From JBMNGH01 sp050949725 (GTDB lineage: Bacteria > Bacillota > Thermosediminibacteria > Thermosediminibacterales > Tepidanaerobacteraceae): 64,000 bases of DNA. The notes beneath the pieces were generated by a model. It saw nothing but the letters and a program-made list of their open reading frames with translations, had not been told where the DNA came from and ran no database searches. Position 1 is the first letter of the stretch; every line of letters begins with the position of its first letter. This document shows, piece by piece, positions 1-8,648 of this stretch. The stretch is from assembly GCA_050949725.1 (NCBI GenBank), contig JBMNGH010000011.1:1-64000 (forward strand), in the 5' to 3' direction. Both the position numbers and the translations under genes were made by a program.

Positions 1-5
1 TTCTC

Positions 6-440
6 TTACACCTTAAACTCTAGTGTCTTTGGCTGCTGAGCTTCATGAGGGTGCGTATTTCCTTTGTAAATCTTCAATTTTTTTATCATTTTTCGCCCAA
101 GTACATTATGTGGGAGCATACCCCATACTGCTTTGTACACGACTCTTTCAGGGTTTCTATTAAAAAGGCTGCGATATGTTTCGCTTTTAAGTCCTCCGGG
201 ATAACCGGAATGTCTATAGTAAATCTTGTTATCCATTTTTTTGCCAGTGACTTTTACCTTGTCAGCATTTACTACTATTACATGGTCCCCAGTGTCAACA
301 TGGGGTGTGTATATGGGTTTATGTTTACCCCTTAAAATAAAGGCAACCTTTGACGCTAGCCTCCCTAGCGGTATCCCTGTTGCATCTATAACGTACCAAT
401 TGCGTTTGATTTCCTCTTTTTTTGCCATAAACGTGCTCAC
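6..440 (-). CDS. rplM: 50S ribosomal protein L13
   Basis: The 144-residue product matches L13 (uL13) in full length, an early-assembly 23S rRNA-binding protein of the large subunit. Recognisable segments include NWYVIDATGIPLGRLAS near the N-terminus and the VWGMLPHN stretch in the second half. The start is a GTG preceded by AAAGGAGGG at 8 nt; an in-frame ATG four codons later has no better ribosome site. It is the last gene of the block before the window edge; in Firmicutes rpsI normally follows, which would lie to the left of position 1. Identity is secure. Confidence 0.97.
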   Translation of the reverse strand: MSTFMAKKEEIKRNWYVIDATGIPLGRLASKVAFILRGKHKPIYTPHVDTGDHVIVVNADKVKVTGKKMDNKIYYRHSGYPGGLKSETYRSLFNRNPERVVYKAVWGMLPHNVLGRKMIKKLKIYKGNTHPHEAQQPKTLEFKV

Positions 441-518
441 AATTGTTCCCTCCTTTAAACCATAGAATTATTTTATTACACGGGTCAGGTCGTGTCAAGC
501 AGCCCTCTCTTAATACTC

Positions 519-1250
519 TTAATATATTACTCTCTCCAGACACAGGCCATGGGGTGGGAGCGTCTTGCCAGCACGCGACCTGTCTTTCGACTCTATTATT
601 GGGAATATCTGGTGTGGGGCTATTTTACCCAATCCCACATCAAGCAGTGTTCCAGCTATGATGCGGGTCATGTTGTACAAAAACCCGTCTGCCTCAATCT
701 TTATAAAGATGATATTGTCCTTTTCCAATACTTCGAGCATTTTGACATGTCTTACACTGTTTTTGACAGGGCTTCCCGATGCTTTAAAGGCCGAAAAATC
801 GTGTGTTCCGATAAACTCATGTGACGCCTCTCTCATAGCATTTATATCAAGAGGTTTTGGAGAAAAATACGCATACTTTCTAAGAATAGGCGAAGGATAA
901 GGAGCATTATATATCGTATAATTGTAAATCTTGGATTTAGCACAAAAGCGTGCATGGAAACTATCTGCTACAACTTCTGCCTCATAAGCTACAATGTCTT
1001 CTGGGAGCTGACTGTTAATTGCATAAGGGATTTTTTCTATGGGGATACGCATTTTAGTATGGAAGTTTATAACCTGCTCCTTTGCATGAACACCTGCATC
1101 CGTCCTTCCTGCCCCTATGACGACTATTTCTTCTCCTGATATACGGCTAATGGCCCTTTCCACCACTTCCTGAACTGATCTGGCGTTCTTCTGCCTTTGC
1201 CAGCCATGATACGCACTTCCGTCATATTCCAATTTAACTTTTAAATTCAT
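519..1250 (-). CDS. truA: tRNA pseudouridine(38-40) synthase TruA
   Basis: TruA isomerises uridines 38-40 in the anticodon stem of tRNAs. The 243-residue product starts MNLKVKLEYDG and carries the family motif GRTDAGVHA, with the catalytic aspartate at about residue 51, followed by later blocks such as FLYNMTRIIAGTLL typical of the family. An upstream extension of 45 codons is open but lies over the end of ecfT and has no TruA similarity, so I place the start at 1250. It sits between ecfT and rplM, the usual Firmicute order, and is probably cotranscribed with them. Confidence 0.96.
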   Translation of the reverse strand: MNLKVKLEYDGSAYHGWQRQKNARSVQEVVERAISRISGEEIVVIGAGRTDAGVHAKEQVINFHTKMRIPIEKIPYAINSQLPEDIVAYEAEVVADSFHARFCAKSKIYNYTIYNAPYPSPILRKYAYFSPKPLDINAMREASHEFIGTHDFSAFKASGSPVKNSVRHVKMLEVLEKDNIIFIKIEADGFLYNMTRIIAGTLLDVGLGKIAPHQIFPIIESKDRSRAGKTLPPHGLCLERVIY

Positions 1251-1258
1251 AAAAGCAC

Positions 1259-2056
1259 CTACCAAATAAAACGACTGATGATTGCACCAATGGCAATAAT
1301 GGAGAATACGGCATATGTCCCATAGTCTAGAGATGTCATCTTTAGTTCTTTCATGCGTGTTCTGTTTTCCCCTCCACGGTAACACCTAGACTCCATCGCC
1401 ATAGCAAGATCATCCGCCCTTCTAAAAGCACTTATGAAAAGGGGCACGAGTAATGGCACCAGGTTTTTCGCCCTTCTTATAATATTTCCGCTCTCAAAAT
1501 CAGCCCCTCTGGCCATCTGTGCTTTCATTATTTTATCAGTTTCCTCAAGAAGAGTTGGAATAAATCTCAATGCTATAGTCATCATCATAGCAAGTTCGTG
1601 GGCTGGAACACCAAATCTTTTAAAAGGCTGCATAAGCCTTTCAATACCGTCAGTCAATGATATTGGAGATGTCGTCAGGGTGAGAAGCGAAGTCCCGATT
1701 ATCAGTAAAACCAGTCTTATAGCCATGAATGCACCTTGAGATATGCCTTCGTAAGTCACACTTAAAGGACCTATATCATAGATAACCCTACCTTTAATCA
1801 TAAAGCTGTTTAGAGCAAAGGTAAGGACAATGATAAAATACAATGGCCTGAGCCCTTTAAACATATACCTCGTGGAAATCCCCGACAAAATAACCGTAAT
1901 TACAATAAATCCGACCGGAAAAACATATCCCAAAAAGTTATTTAAGACGAAAAGAATTATCATATATGCCAAGGTTATTATTATTTTAGTTCGAGGATCC
2001 AGGCGATGCACAGTTGAATTTCCCGGAATATATTGACCAATTGTAATATTACGCAC
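1259..2056 (-). CDS. ecfT: ECF transporter transmembrane protein EcfT
   Basis: EcfT is the membrane scaffold of energy-coupling-factor vitamin/metal importers, linking the two ATPases to exchangeable substrate-binding S proteins. The 265-residue protein has several hydrophobic segments, the N-terminal HRLDPRTKI signature of the family, and the two cytoplasmic coupling motifs, ARGADF and a variant second motif around ESRCYRGG. The start is GTG with AAGGAGG upstream and overlaps the end of ecfA2 by 8 nt, suggesting coupled translation. No S component is encoded next to it, as is usual for the shared group II module. Confidence 0.95.
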   Translation of the reverse strand: MRNITIGQYIPGNSTVHRLDPRTKIIITLAYMIILFVLNNFLGYVFPVGFIVITVILSGISTRYMFKGLRPLYFIIVLTFALNSFMIKGRVIYDIGPLSVTYEGISQGAFMAIRLVLLIIGTSLLTLTTSPISLTDGIERLMQPFKRFGVPAHELAMMMTIALRFIPTLLEETDKIMKAQMARGADFESGNIIRRAKNLVPLLVPLFISAFRRADDLAMAMESRCYRGGENRTRMKELKMTSLDYGTYAVFSIIAIGAIISRFIW

Positions 2057-2912
2057 TGCCCTTCCTCCTTAAAGCTCTTAAAATCTCATCCCTGGCTTCT
2101 TTTACAGTCAATACATCGGCTGATACCTCTTTGCCCTTTTTTTTCAGGTTTTGCATCAGCTCTGTTATTTGTGGTATTCCAAGACCCATTTGTGTAAGGC
2201 TCTCATAATCTGCGAAAATTTCATTGGGCGTGCCCGTCTTCATTATCTTTCCCCTGTACATAACAACGATCTTATCAACCAATTTTGCAATATCTTCCAT
2301 GCTGTGTGAGACCAAAATAACTGTAATATTTTGTTTTTTCCTTAAGTTAACGATTTCATCCAAAATCTCATCACGACCTCTTGGGTCCAACCCTGCTGTC
2401 GGTTCGTCTAAAATCAATACCTTCGGCTTCATCGCTAGCACTCCCGCAATCGCAACCCTTCTCATCTGACCTCCGCTAAGTTCAAACGGGGATTTGTCTT
2501 TAATATCGTTGTACGATAAACCGACAAGATCAAGTGCTTCCTTTACCCTGGCCGTTGCTTCATCAGCAGAAAGCCCCAGGTTTTTAGGTCCAAAAGCCAC
2601 GTCTTTTTCAACGGTTTCTTCAAATAATTGATGTTCGGGATACTGAAATACCAAACCCACCTGCTGCCTTATTTTTTTTAGATCGGCACCTTTGTCAAAA
2701 ATATTTGTGCCGTCGATTATTACTTCTCCTGATGTAGGTTTAAGCAGGCCATTTAAATGCTGGATTAAGGTGGACTTTCCTGAACCGGTATGACCTATTA
2801 GTCCCCAAAACTCACCCTCAGCAATTGTCCAGTTCACGTCTTTGATTGCAGTGGCCTCAAATGGGGTTCCTGGCATATATACATGTGTTAGATTTTTTAC
2901 AATAATCGGCAT
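2049..2912 (-). CDS. ecfA2: ECF transporter ATP-binding protein EcfA2
   Basis: This is the second ATPase of the ECF module (287 residues). It has a Walker A GHTGSGKST near residue 40, the ABC signature LSGGQMRRV, Walker B VLILDEPTAGLD and the switch histidine in VSHSMED. The MRR-type signature and the position after ecfA1 support the A2 assignment. Its start overlaps the 3' end of ecfA1 by 16 nt and its end overlaps ecfT, so the three genes form one translationally coupled unit attached to the ribosomal operon. Confidence 0.95.
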   Translation of the reverse strand: MPIIVKNLTHVYMPGTPFEATAIKDVNWTIAEGEFWGLIGHTGSGKSTLIQHLNGLLKPTSGEVIIDGTNIFDKGADLKKIRQQVGLVFQYPEHQLFEETVEKDVAFGPKNLGLSADEATARVKEALDLVGLSYNDIKDKSPFELSGGQMRRVAIAGVLAMKPKVLILDEPTAGLDPRGRDEILDEIVNLRKKQNITVILVSHSMEDIAKLVDKIVVMYRGKIMKTGTPNEIFADYESLTQMGLGIPQITELMQNLKKKGKEVSADVLTVKEARDEILRALRRKGSA

Positions 2913-3733
2913 AAGTTATCCACCATCTCTTCGACTGTCAAAATATCAGATAGTATATCTAACCCATCTTTTATAAGTAAATGAGCCAGCTCGGTCACCT
3001 GCGGAACATCAAGGCCTATACGTTTAAGGTTTTCAACCTGTGAAAATACCTCGGCAGGCTTGCCCTGCATTACAATTTGACCAGCGTCCATTACTAAGAC
3101 CCTGTCTGCTTGAACAGCTTCATTCATGAAATGTGTTATCATTACTACGGTTTTTCCTTCTTCCTTATTCAGTTTTTTAACTGTCTTAATTACTTCCCTT
3201 CTGCCGACAGGGTCCAGCATAGCGGTCGGCTCATCTAGAATTATACAGTCAGGTCTCATCGCAATTATCCCAGCTATGGCAACCCTTTGCTTTTGCCCGC
3301 CTGACAAAAGGTGAGGAGCTTTTTGAGCATATTCGGTAAGTTCTACTATTTCGAGTGCTTCTTTTATTCGACTCCGTATTTCTGCAGGTGGCACACCCAA
3401 GTTCTCAGGTCCAAAAGCAACATCTTCTTCGACCAGAGTTGCCACAATCTGGTTATCCGGGTTTTGGAAGACCATACCCGCCTTTTGTCGTATTTTCCAG
3501 ATATCTTCTTTGTTTTTTGTATTATTCCCGTATACGATTATATCTCCCTTGGTTGGTATAAATAAACCATTGAACAGCTTTGCGAGTGTTGATTTTCCCG
3601 AGCCGTTCGGCCCTATAATCGCCACAAATTCACCTTTTGCTATATCCACGTTTACATTTTTTATCGCAAGGTCTGTACCCTGGTCGTATTTGTAATATAC
3701 TTTCCTTGCAACAATATCGGCGGCTATCCTCAC
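2897..3733 (-). CDS. ecfA1: ECF transporter ATP-binding protein EcfA1
   Basis: First ATPase of the ECF importer, 278 residues. Visible motifs are Walker A GPNGSGKST, the Q-loop region VFQNPDNQ, the signature LSGGQKQRV, Walker B CIILDEPTAMLD and the H-loop in ITHFMNE. It pairs with EcfA2 to power uptake through EcfT and various S proteins at the membrane. The proposed start is GTG directly after a purine-rich GGGGGCG. It lies 29 nt after rplQ, so it may be read by transcription from the alpha cluster. Confidence 0.95.
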   Translation of the reverse strand: MRIAADIVARKVYYKYDQGTDLAIKNVNVDIAKGEFVAIIGPNGSGKSTLAKLFNGLFIPTKGDIIVYGNNTKNKEDIWKIRQKAGMVFQNPDNQIVATLVEEDVAFGPENLGVPPAEIRSRIKEALEIVELTEYAQKAPHLLSGGQKQRVAIAGIIAMRPDCIILDEPTAMLDPVGRREVIKTVKKLNKEEGKTVVMITHFMNEAVQADRVLVMDAGQIVMQGKPAEVFSQVENLKRIGLDVPQVTELAHLLIKDGLDILSDILTVEEMVDNLCRLL

Positions 3734-3762
3734 CGCCCCCTTTACACATAATGCTTAAAATA

Positions 3763-4095
3763 TCAGACAAGCTCTACCAAAACTTTAGGTGCACCGTCTC
3801 CCCTTCTGTGTCCAATTTTTACTATGCGTACATAACCACCGTTTCTATCAGCATATTTGGGAGCGGTTTTTTCAAAAAGATTCTTCACCGTTGTCTCGTC
3901 AAGTACCTCAGCAAGTACGATTCTTCTTGCTGCAAGATCATTCCTTTTCGCGTGTGTTATCATCTTTTCCGTTAAACGGCTCACTTCTTTTGCCTTTGTT
4001 TCAGTTGTTACTATCTTGCCGTTTTTGAGCAAGGATGTAACCATATTCCTAAGCATCATTTTCCTGTGGCCGCTAGTTCTGCCTAATTTCCTCAT
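3763..4095 (-). CDS. rplQ: 50S ribosomal protein L17
   Basis: L17 (bL17) is a large-subunit protein near the exit tunnel. The 110-residue product is the short bacterial form, beginning MRKLGRTSGHRKMMLRNM and ending with the conserved RRGDGAPKVLVELV. ATG start with a GAGGAGG site. It follows rpoA as in nearly all bacteria. Confidence 0.97.
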   Translation of the reverse strand: MRKLGRTSGHRKMMLRNMVTSLLKNGKIVTTETKAKEVSRLTEKMITHAKRNDLAARRIVLAEVLDETTVKNLFEKTAPKYADRNGGYVRIVKIGHRRGDGAPKVLVELV

Positions 4096-4111
4096 TTTTA
4101 TCGACCTCCTC

Positions 4112-5059
4112 CTAATCCTCCGATTGTTTCAATGAAAGATCGAAGGTCCCAAGTTTTGATTCTACTTCTTCAAGAGATTTTTTGCCTAAATTTCTCACTT
4201 TCATCATATCTTCTGGTGTCTTTTGAACAAGTTCTCCGATTATGTTTATTCCGGCACGCTTCAAACAATTGTAAGACCTTACTGATAAATCCAGTTCTTC
4301 TATAGGCATTTCAAGTATCTTTTCCCTGTCATCTTTCTCTTTCTCAACGGGAACCTCCGCATTTTTTACGGCACTGGTCAGGCTAACAAATATATTGAGA
4401 TGCTCAATAAGGATTTTTGCTGCCTGACTTACCGCTTCATCCGGCTTAATTGTCCCATTTGTCCATATTTCCATTGTCAGCCTGTCATAGTCGGTTCTCT
4501 GACCGACCCTGGTATGTTCTACTGTAAAATTCACCTTGGTGACAGGCGTAAAAATGGAATCTATTGCAATAACACCAATGGGTTGATTAGGTTTTTTATT
4601 TCTTTCGGCTATAACATAGCCGCTTCCCCTTTCCAGAGTGAGCTCCATAAACAATTTACCATCCCTGTCGAGTGTAGCTATGTGATGGTCCTTGTTTATT
4701 ATCTCTACATCTGGGTCGGCAATGATATCCGATGCCTTTACTTCTCCCTCGCCCTGAGCCTCAATCCTTAACAGTTTAGGCTCATCTACGTGCATTAAAG
4801 CGTGGAGCCCTTTTATGTTTAATATTATTTCCGTCGTATCTTCTAATACCCCAGGTATGGTAGAAAACTCATGTTGTACACCCTCAATCTTTATCGAGGT
4901 GACCGCGGCCCCTGGAAGTGATGATAAAAGGACTCTACGCATAGAGTTACCAAGGGTTATACCATAGCCCCTCTCCAGAGGTTCTAAAACTAATTTCCCG
5001 TAGGTATTGTCTTCACTCTGTTCGATTAACTCAATCCTCGGTTTTTCAATTTCAACCAT
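4112..5059 (-). CDS. rpoA: DNA-directed RNA polymerase subunit alpha
   Basis: The alpha subunit (315 residues) dimerises to nucleate RNA polymerase assembly. The N-terminal domain shows the family blocks LEPLERGYGITLGNSMRR and GVQHEFSTIPGV; the C-terminal domain, from roughly residue 245, contains the helix-hairpin-helix stretch RSYNCLKRAGINIIGELV that contacts UP elements and activators. Typical length, no anomaly. It is placed between rpsD and rplQ. Confidence 0.98.
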   Translation of the reverse strand: MVEIEKPRIELIEQSEDNTYGKLVLEPLERGYGITLGNSMRRVLLSSLPGAAVTSIKIEGVQHEFSTIPGVLEDTTEIILNIKGLHALMHVDEPKLLRIEAQGEGEVKASDIIADPDVEIINKDHHIATLDRDGKLFMELTLERGSGYVIAERNKKPNQPIGVIAIDSIFTPVTKVNFTVEHTRVGQRTDYDRLTMEIWTNGTIKPDEAVSQAAKILIEHLNIFVSLTSAVKNAEVPVEKEKDDREKILEMPIEELDLSVRSYNCLKRAGINIIGELVQKTPEDMMKVRNLGKKSLEEVESKLGTFDLSLKQSED

Positions 5060-5104
5060 CTGATGATTACCCTCCTTAATGCTATAATTTTTGACGAGGG
5101 CGTA

Positions 5105-5731
5105 TTACTTGGAATAAAGTTCGACAATTAGGTGTTCCTGAATCGGGATATCAATATCTTCTCTATTTGGCAAACTTAAAATCTCGCCTGTAAGAGTTTC
5201 GTAATTTGCTGAAAGCCATCCCGGAACAACTTTTGCTTCACCGGCTTCTGATATTTCTTTAAAAACAGACATACTGCGGCTTTTTTCGCTTATTGAAATG
5301 ACATCCTTTTCCTTGACATTGTATGATGGTATTGTAACCCTCTTGCCATTGACCTCAACATGACCGTTCCTTACAAACTGACGAGCTTGAGGCCTGGAGG
5401 TTGCAAAACCCAATCTGTATACAACATTGTCAAGCCTCATCTCTAAAAGGCGCAAAAGGTTCTCACCAGTAACGCCCTTCTGTCTTGATGCTCTTATGAA
5501 ATAATTTTTAAACTGTTTTTCTAAAACACCATATATTCTTCTTGCCTTTTGCTTTTCTCTTAACTGTAAACCGTATTCAGACAATTTCCGTCTCATCTGA
5601 CCATGCTGTCCCGGAGCGTACCCACGTCTGTCAATTGCGCATTTAGGAGAATAACAACGGTCACCCTTTAAGTAGAGTTTTATTCCCTCTCTCCGGCACA
5701 ACCTACATACAGCATCTTTGTACCTTGCCAT
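5105..5731 (-). CDS. rpsD: 30S ribosomal protein S4 (zinc-binding type)
   Basis: S4 (uS4) is a primary 16S rRNA-binding protein and, in many bacteria, a translational regulator. The 208-residue product has cysteines at 9, 12, 26 and 31 (C-x2-C-x13-C-x4-C), the zinc-binding variant of the N-terminal domain, followed by the S4 RNA-binding fold around LDNVVYRLGFATSRPQARQ. In Firmicutes with a dispersed rpsD the gene is autoregulated; here it stays in the alpha cluster. Confidence 0.97.
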   Translation of the reverse strand: MARYKDAVCRLCRREGIKLYLKGDRCYSPKCAIDRRGYAPGQHGQMRRKLSEYGLQLREKQKARRIYGVLEKQFKNYFIRASRQKGVTGENLLRLLEMRLDNVVYRLGFATSRPQARQFVRNGHVEVNGKRVTIPSYNVKEKDVISISEKSRSMSVFKEISEAGEAKVVPGWLSANYETLTGEILSLPNREDIDIPIQEHLIVELYSK

Positions 5732-5754
5732 ATGTGCTCACACCTCCTGTAATT

Positions 5755-6138
5755 TTATACCCTTCTGCGTTTGGGCGGCCTGCACCCATTATGCGGAATG
5801 GGTGTCAAATCTTTTATCATGTTCACTTCAAGGCCAGCCGCCTGTAATGACCTGATAGCCGCTTCGCGGCCACCTCCCGGCCCTTTCACATACACTTCAA
5901 CGGATTTCATCCCATATTCTATTGCCTGTTTTGCAGCAGACTCAGCCGCCATCTGTGCAGCAAAAGGCGTTCCCTTTCTTGATCCCTTAAAACCTACAGT
6001 CCCGGCGCTAGACCATGTAAGAGGCCTTCCGGCTTCATCCGTAATGGTTACTATTGTGTTGTTAAATGTTGAGTGTATATGGGCAGTCCCTTTTTCAACA
6101 CGCCTTTTTTCTTTACGCTTCCTTGCAGTCCTTGCCAT
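5755..6138 (-). CDS. rpsK: 30S ribosomal protein S11
   Basis: S11 (uS11), 127 residues, binds 16S rRNA on the platform of the small subunit near the E site. The sequence contains the diagnostic AHIHSTFNNTIVTITD, the basic glycine-rich KGPGGGREAAIRSLQ and the C-terminal PHNGCRPPKRRRV. ATG start; it lies between rpsM and rpsD, 23 nt from each. Confidence 0.98.
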   Translation of the reverse strand: MARTARKRKEKRRVEKGTAHIHSTFNNTIVTITDEAGRPLTWSSAGTVGFKGSRKGTPFAAQMAAESAAKQAIEYGMKSVEVYVKGPGGGREAAIRSLQAAGLEVNMIKDLTPIPHNGCRPPKRRRV

Positions 6139-6161
6139 TTTTGTCTCACCCCTAGCTTTTC

Positions 6162-6533
6162 TTATTTACCGCGCCTTACGCCAACTGTTTTTACAGGACC
6201 TTTCCTGGTCCTCGCATTAGTCCTCGTCCTCTGTCCCCTTGTCGGGAGGCCCTTGCGGTGACGTATGCCCCTGTAACATCCTATTTCTACCAGCCTCTTT
6301 GTATTGAGTGCAACTTCTTTACGAAGGTCACCCTCTACTTTATGATGCTTTTCGATTATGTCACGTAATTTTGTTATCTCCTTTTCAGCGAGATTTTTTA
6401 CTCTCGTATCCGGATTGACATCTGCTTCCTCCAATATCTTTCTCGATTTACTTAAACCAATCCCGTATATATAGGTAAGCGCTATCTCAACTCGCTTATC
6501 TCTGGGTAAATCGACACCGGCGATTCTTGCCAT
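6162..6533 (-). CDS. rpsM: 30S ribosomal protein S13
   Basis: S13 (uS13), 123 residues, sits at the head of the 30S subunit and contacts the P-site tRNA and L5. The helix-two-turn-helix region ALTYIYGIGLSKSRKIL and the C-terminal basic tail GQRTRTNARTRKGP are typical. ATG start with AAAAGGAGG upstream. It follows rpmJ and precedes rpsK. Confidence 0.98.
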   Translation of the reverse strand: MARIAGVDLPRDKRVEIALTYIYGIGLSKSRKILEEADVNPDTRVKNLAEKEITKLRDIIEKHHKVEGDLRKEVALNTKRLVEIGCYRGIRHRKGLPTRGQRTRTNARTRKGPVKTVGVRRGK

Positions 6534-6551
6534 ATAAACACCTCCTTTTAA

Positions 6552-6665
6552 CTAGCCCTGCTTTTGTTTATGCTTTGGGTTCTCGCATATAACCATTACT
6601 CTACCCTTACGCTTTATAACCTTACATTTCTCACATATCTTCTTCACCGAAGGTCTTACCTTCAT
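6552..6665 (-). CDS. rpmJ: 50S ribosomal protein L36 (zinc-binding type)
   Basis: This 37-codon gene was read by eye because of its size. It starts ATG (MKVRPSVKKIC) and ends at a TAG at 6552. Residues C11, C14, C27 and H32 form the Cys3-His zinc site of the C+ form of L36 (bL36). It lies between infA and rpsM in the standard order. Confidence 0.95.
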   Translation of the reverse strand: MKVRPSVKKICEKCKVIKRKGRVMVICENPKHKQKQG

Positions 6666-6689
6666 TAGGTTTCACTCCTTCTGACTTTT

Positions 6690-6908
6690 CTACTTGAAGC
6701 GGTATTTGATGCGGCCTCTTGTGAGATCATAAGGAGATAATTCCACAGTTACCCTGTCTCCAGGCAGAATTCTTATATAATTCATGCGTATCTTTCCCGA
6801 AACATGTGCAAGTATCTTATGGCCATTTTTTAATTCCACCCGAAACATGGCGTTTGGTAGTGGTTCCAGTACAGTGCCTTCAACCTCTATGACATCTTCC
6901 TTAGTCAA
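6690..6908 (-). CDS. infA: Translation initiation factor IF-1
   Basis: IF-1 (72 residues) is a single OB-fold protein that occupies the A site during 30S initiation. The sequence from VIEVEGTVLEPLPNAMFRVEL to the C-terminal DLTRGRIKYRFK is canonical. It begins with TTG, and the TTGA overlaps the stop codon of the upstream KOW gene by 4 nt, so translation is probably coupled. A GGAGG lies 11 nt upstream of the TTG. Confidence 0.97.
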   Translation of the reverse strand: MTKEDVIEVEGTVLEPLPNAMFRVELKNGHKILAHVSGKIRMNYIRILPGDRVTVELSPYDLTRGRIKYRFK

Positions 6909-7228
6909 GGTCGCATTCGCCTCCTTATATCCATCTGTTCAGATGTCTGTTCGTAAGTCTCAACATCTGTCAGCTCCTTCAGCACCTTTCTTACTTCTTC
7001 ATCATTGATTTTTTGCTCCTTGGCAAGTTTTTCAACTATATAGCATGAATGTTTATTTAGTATTCTCAGATGTTTAATTTTCTTTTTTTTCGGGTTCTTG
7101 ACTGTTCGCAAATTACCATCGGCAACATATACATAATCTTGATCCAATATTTTTATGACAAGCATATACCTTCCCTTGTCACGACCGGCATTAGACATAA
7201 CAACCTGGCCAACACGAAGTTCGCGCAT
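6905..7228 (-). CDS. KOW-domain RNA-binding protein (L14e-like)
   Basis: A 107-residue protein whose N-terminal half (MRELRVGQVVMSNAGRDKG) is a KOW motif as in the COG2163 L14E/L6E/L27E-like proteins found in the Firmicute spc cluster between map and infA. The second half is charged and probably helical. The precise role is not established; location suggests a ribosome- or rRNA-associated function. I use the ATG at 7228, which is preceded by AGGTAGGTG, rather than a GTG two codons earlier. Its stop overlaps infA. Confidence 0.85.
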   Translation of the reverse strand: MRELRVGQVVMSNAGRDKGRYMLVIKILDQDYVYVADGNLRTVKNPKKKKIKHLRILNKHSCYIVEKLAKEQKINDEEVRKVLKELTDVETYEQTSEQMDIRRRMRP

Positions 7229-7240
7229 ATGCACACCTAC

Positions 7241-7987
7241 CTAAATAATAGTAAGAATTCTGGGCTCGGTGTCAGTCAATACTATCGTGTTCTCATAATG
7301 AGCAGATAGGCTCGAATCCTTTGTGACCACCGTCCACTGATTGTCAAGTGTATAAACCTCGTACCCTCCGACATTTACCATCGGTTCGATTGCGAACGCC
7401 ATCCCGGCTCTTAGTCTCGGGCCTTTGTTCGGGGGACCGTAATTAGGTATCTGCGGATCCTCATGCATGTTCCTCCCTATTCCATGGCCCACATAATCTC
7501 TTACAACAGAAAAGTTGTTTGATTCAACATAAACTTGTATAGCATTAGATATATCGGATAGCCTGTATCCTGGTCTTGCGTACTGTATGCCTTGAAAAAA
7601 GCTTTTTTCCGTAACCCTAATCAAATTCATCGCTTCATCACTGATTTTACCAACGGGAAAGGTTCTGGCAGCATCGCCATTATAACCATCAAATTCAGCC
7701 CCGATATCTATACTAATAATATCACCATCTTTAAGGGTTCTTAATCCAGGAATTCCATGAACTACCTCTGAATTTACAGATGTGCAAATAGATGCAGGAA
7801 ATCCTCGGTAACCCTTGAAGGAAGGTTTGGCTTTATGACTCACTATAACCTCTTCGGCTATTTTGTCAAGTTCGGACGTTGTAACCCCGGGCCTTACGTG
7901 CTTTCCGACCTCTTCAAGAGCCAGTGCCACTATCTTGCCTGCCTTTTCCATCAGTTCTATTTCTCTTGACGATTTAATCACAATCAT
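7241..7987 (-). CDS. map: Methionine aminopeptidase, type I
   Basis: MetAP removes the initiator methionine from nascent proteins using a two-metal site. The 248-residue product has the metal ligands in order: Asp in ISIDIGAEF, Asp in YNGDAARTF, His in VGHGIG, Glu in FAIEPMV and a final Glu in HYENTIVLT. This is the type Ia length with no zinc-finger extension. The ATG overlaps the 3' end of adk by 14 nt, implying translational coupling. Confidence 0.97.
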   Translation of the reverse strand: MIVIKSSREIELMEKAGKIVALALEEVGKHVRPGVTTSELDKIAEEVIVSHKAKPSFKGYRGFPASICTSVNSEVVHGIPGLRTLKDGDIISIDIGAEFDGYNGDAARTFPVGKISDEAMNLIRVTEKSFFQGIQYARPGYRLSDISNAIQVYVESNNFSVVRDYVGHGIGRNMHEDPQIPNYGPPNKGPRLRAGMAFAIEPMVNVGGYEVYTLDNQWTVVTKDSSLSAHYENTIVLTDTEPRILTII

Positions 7988-8636
7988 GAGCGCCGCTCCT
8001 CAGAAGGTCCATAATTTCATCATAAACACTTTCTATTGTTTTGCCCCCGTCCACGTTTACTAACAATCCCTTTTCCTCGTAGTATTTTATTAGTGGAGCC
8101 GTTTCTTTTTCATAGACCTCAAGTCTTTTTATGACTGTTTCTCTTGTGTCATCAGGTCTCATTATAAGCTTTTCTCCACACCTTTGGCAAACACCAGGCT
8201 CTTTAGGCGGGTTATACTTTATATTGAAAGTAGCTCCACATTTCGGGCATATCCTTCTGCCCGTAAACCTTTGAATCAGCTCATTCTTTTCAACATTTAT
8301 GTTTATTACCTTTTCTATCTTTATACAAAGATCGTCTGTTATGCCCTTAAGGTTTTCTGCCTGTGAAATATTTCTTGGAAATCCATCCAATACAAAACCC
8401 CTTTTAACATCAGGCTGTCTTAGTCTCTCATCGACAATGCCGATGACAATTTCATCAGGGACTAATAGGCCCTTTTTCATGAATTCTGAAGCTTTTTTGC
8501 CCATTTCTGTCTGTTGTTTGACTGCACTTCGAAACATTTCCCCGGTAGAAATATGGGGAACCCCGAATCCAACAGCTATTTTCTTTGCCTGAGTCCCTTT
8601 ACCGGCTCCCGGAGGGCCAAGCATGATTAATCTCAC
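7974..8636 (-). CDS. adk: Adenylate kinase (zinc LID type)
   Basis: Adenylate kinase interconverts 2 ADP with ATP and AMP. The 220-residue long form has the P-loop GPPGAGKGT at the N-terminus, the DGFPR NMP-site motif, and a LID domain with the CPKCG and CQRCG pairs of a structural zinc site, as in many Gram-positives. It follows secY by 12 nt and overlaps map. Confidence 0.97.
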   Translation of the reverse strand: MRLIMLGPPGAGKGTQAKKIAVGFGVPHISTGEMFRSAVKQQTEMGKKASEFMKKGLLVPDEIVIGIVDERLRQPDVKRGFVLDGFPRNISQAENLKGITDDLCIKIEKVININVEKNELIQRFTGRRICPKCGATFNIKYNPPKEPGVCQRCGEKLIMRPDDTRETVIKRLEVYEKETAPLIKYYEEKGLLVNVDGGKTIESVYDEIMDLLRSGAHDCD

Positions 8637-8648
8637 TTTTTATCACTC

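Noticed and set aside
5771..6220. A 149-residue plus-strand frame opposite rpsK and rpsM
   Set aside because: Antisense shadow of conserved ribosomal genes; no ribosome site or independent similarity. Many similar antisense frames were dismissed for the same reason.
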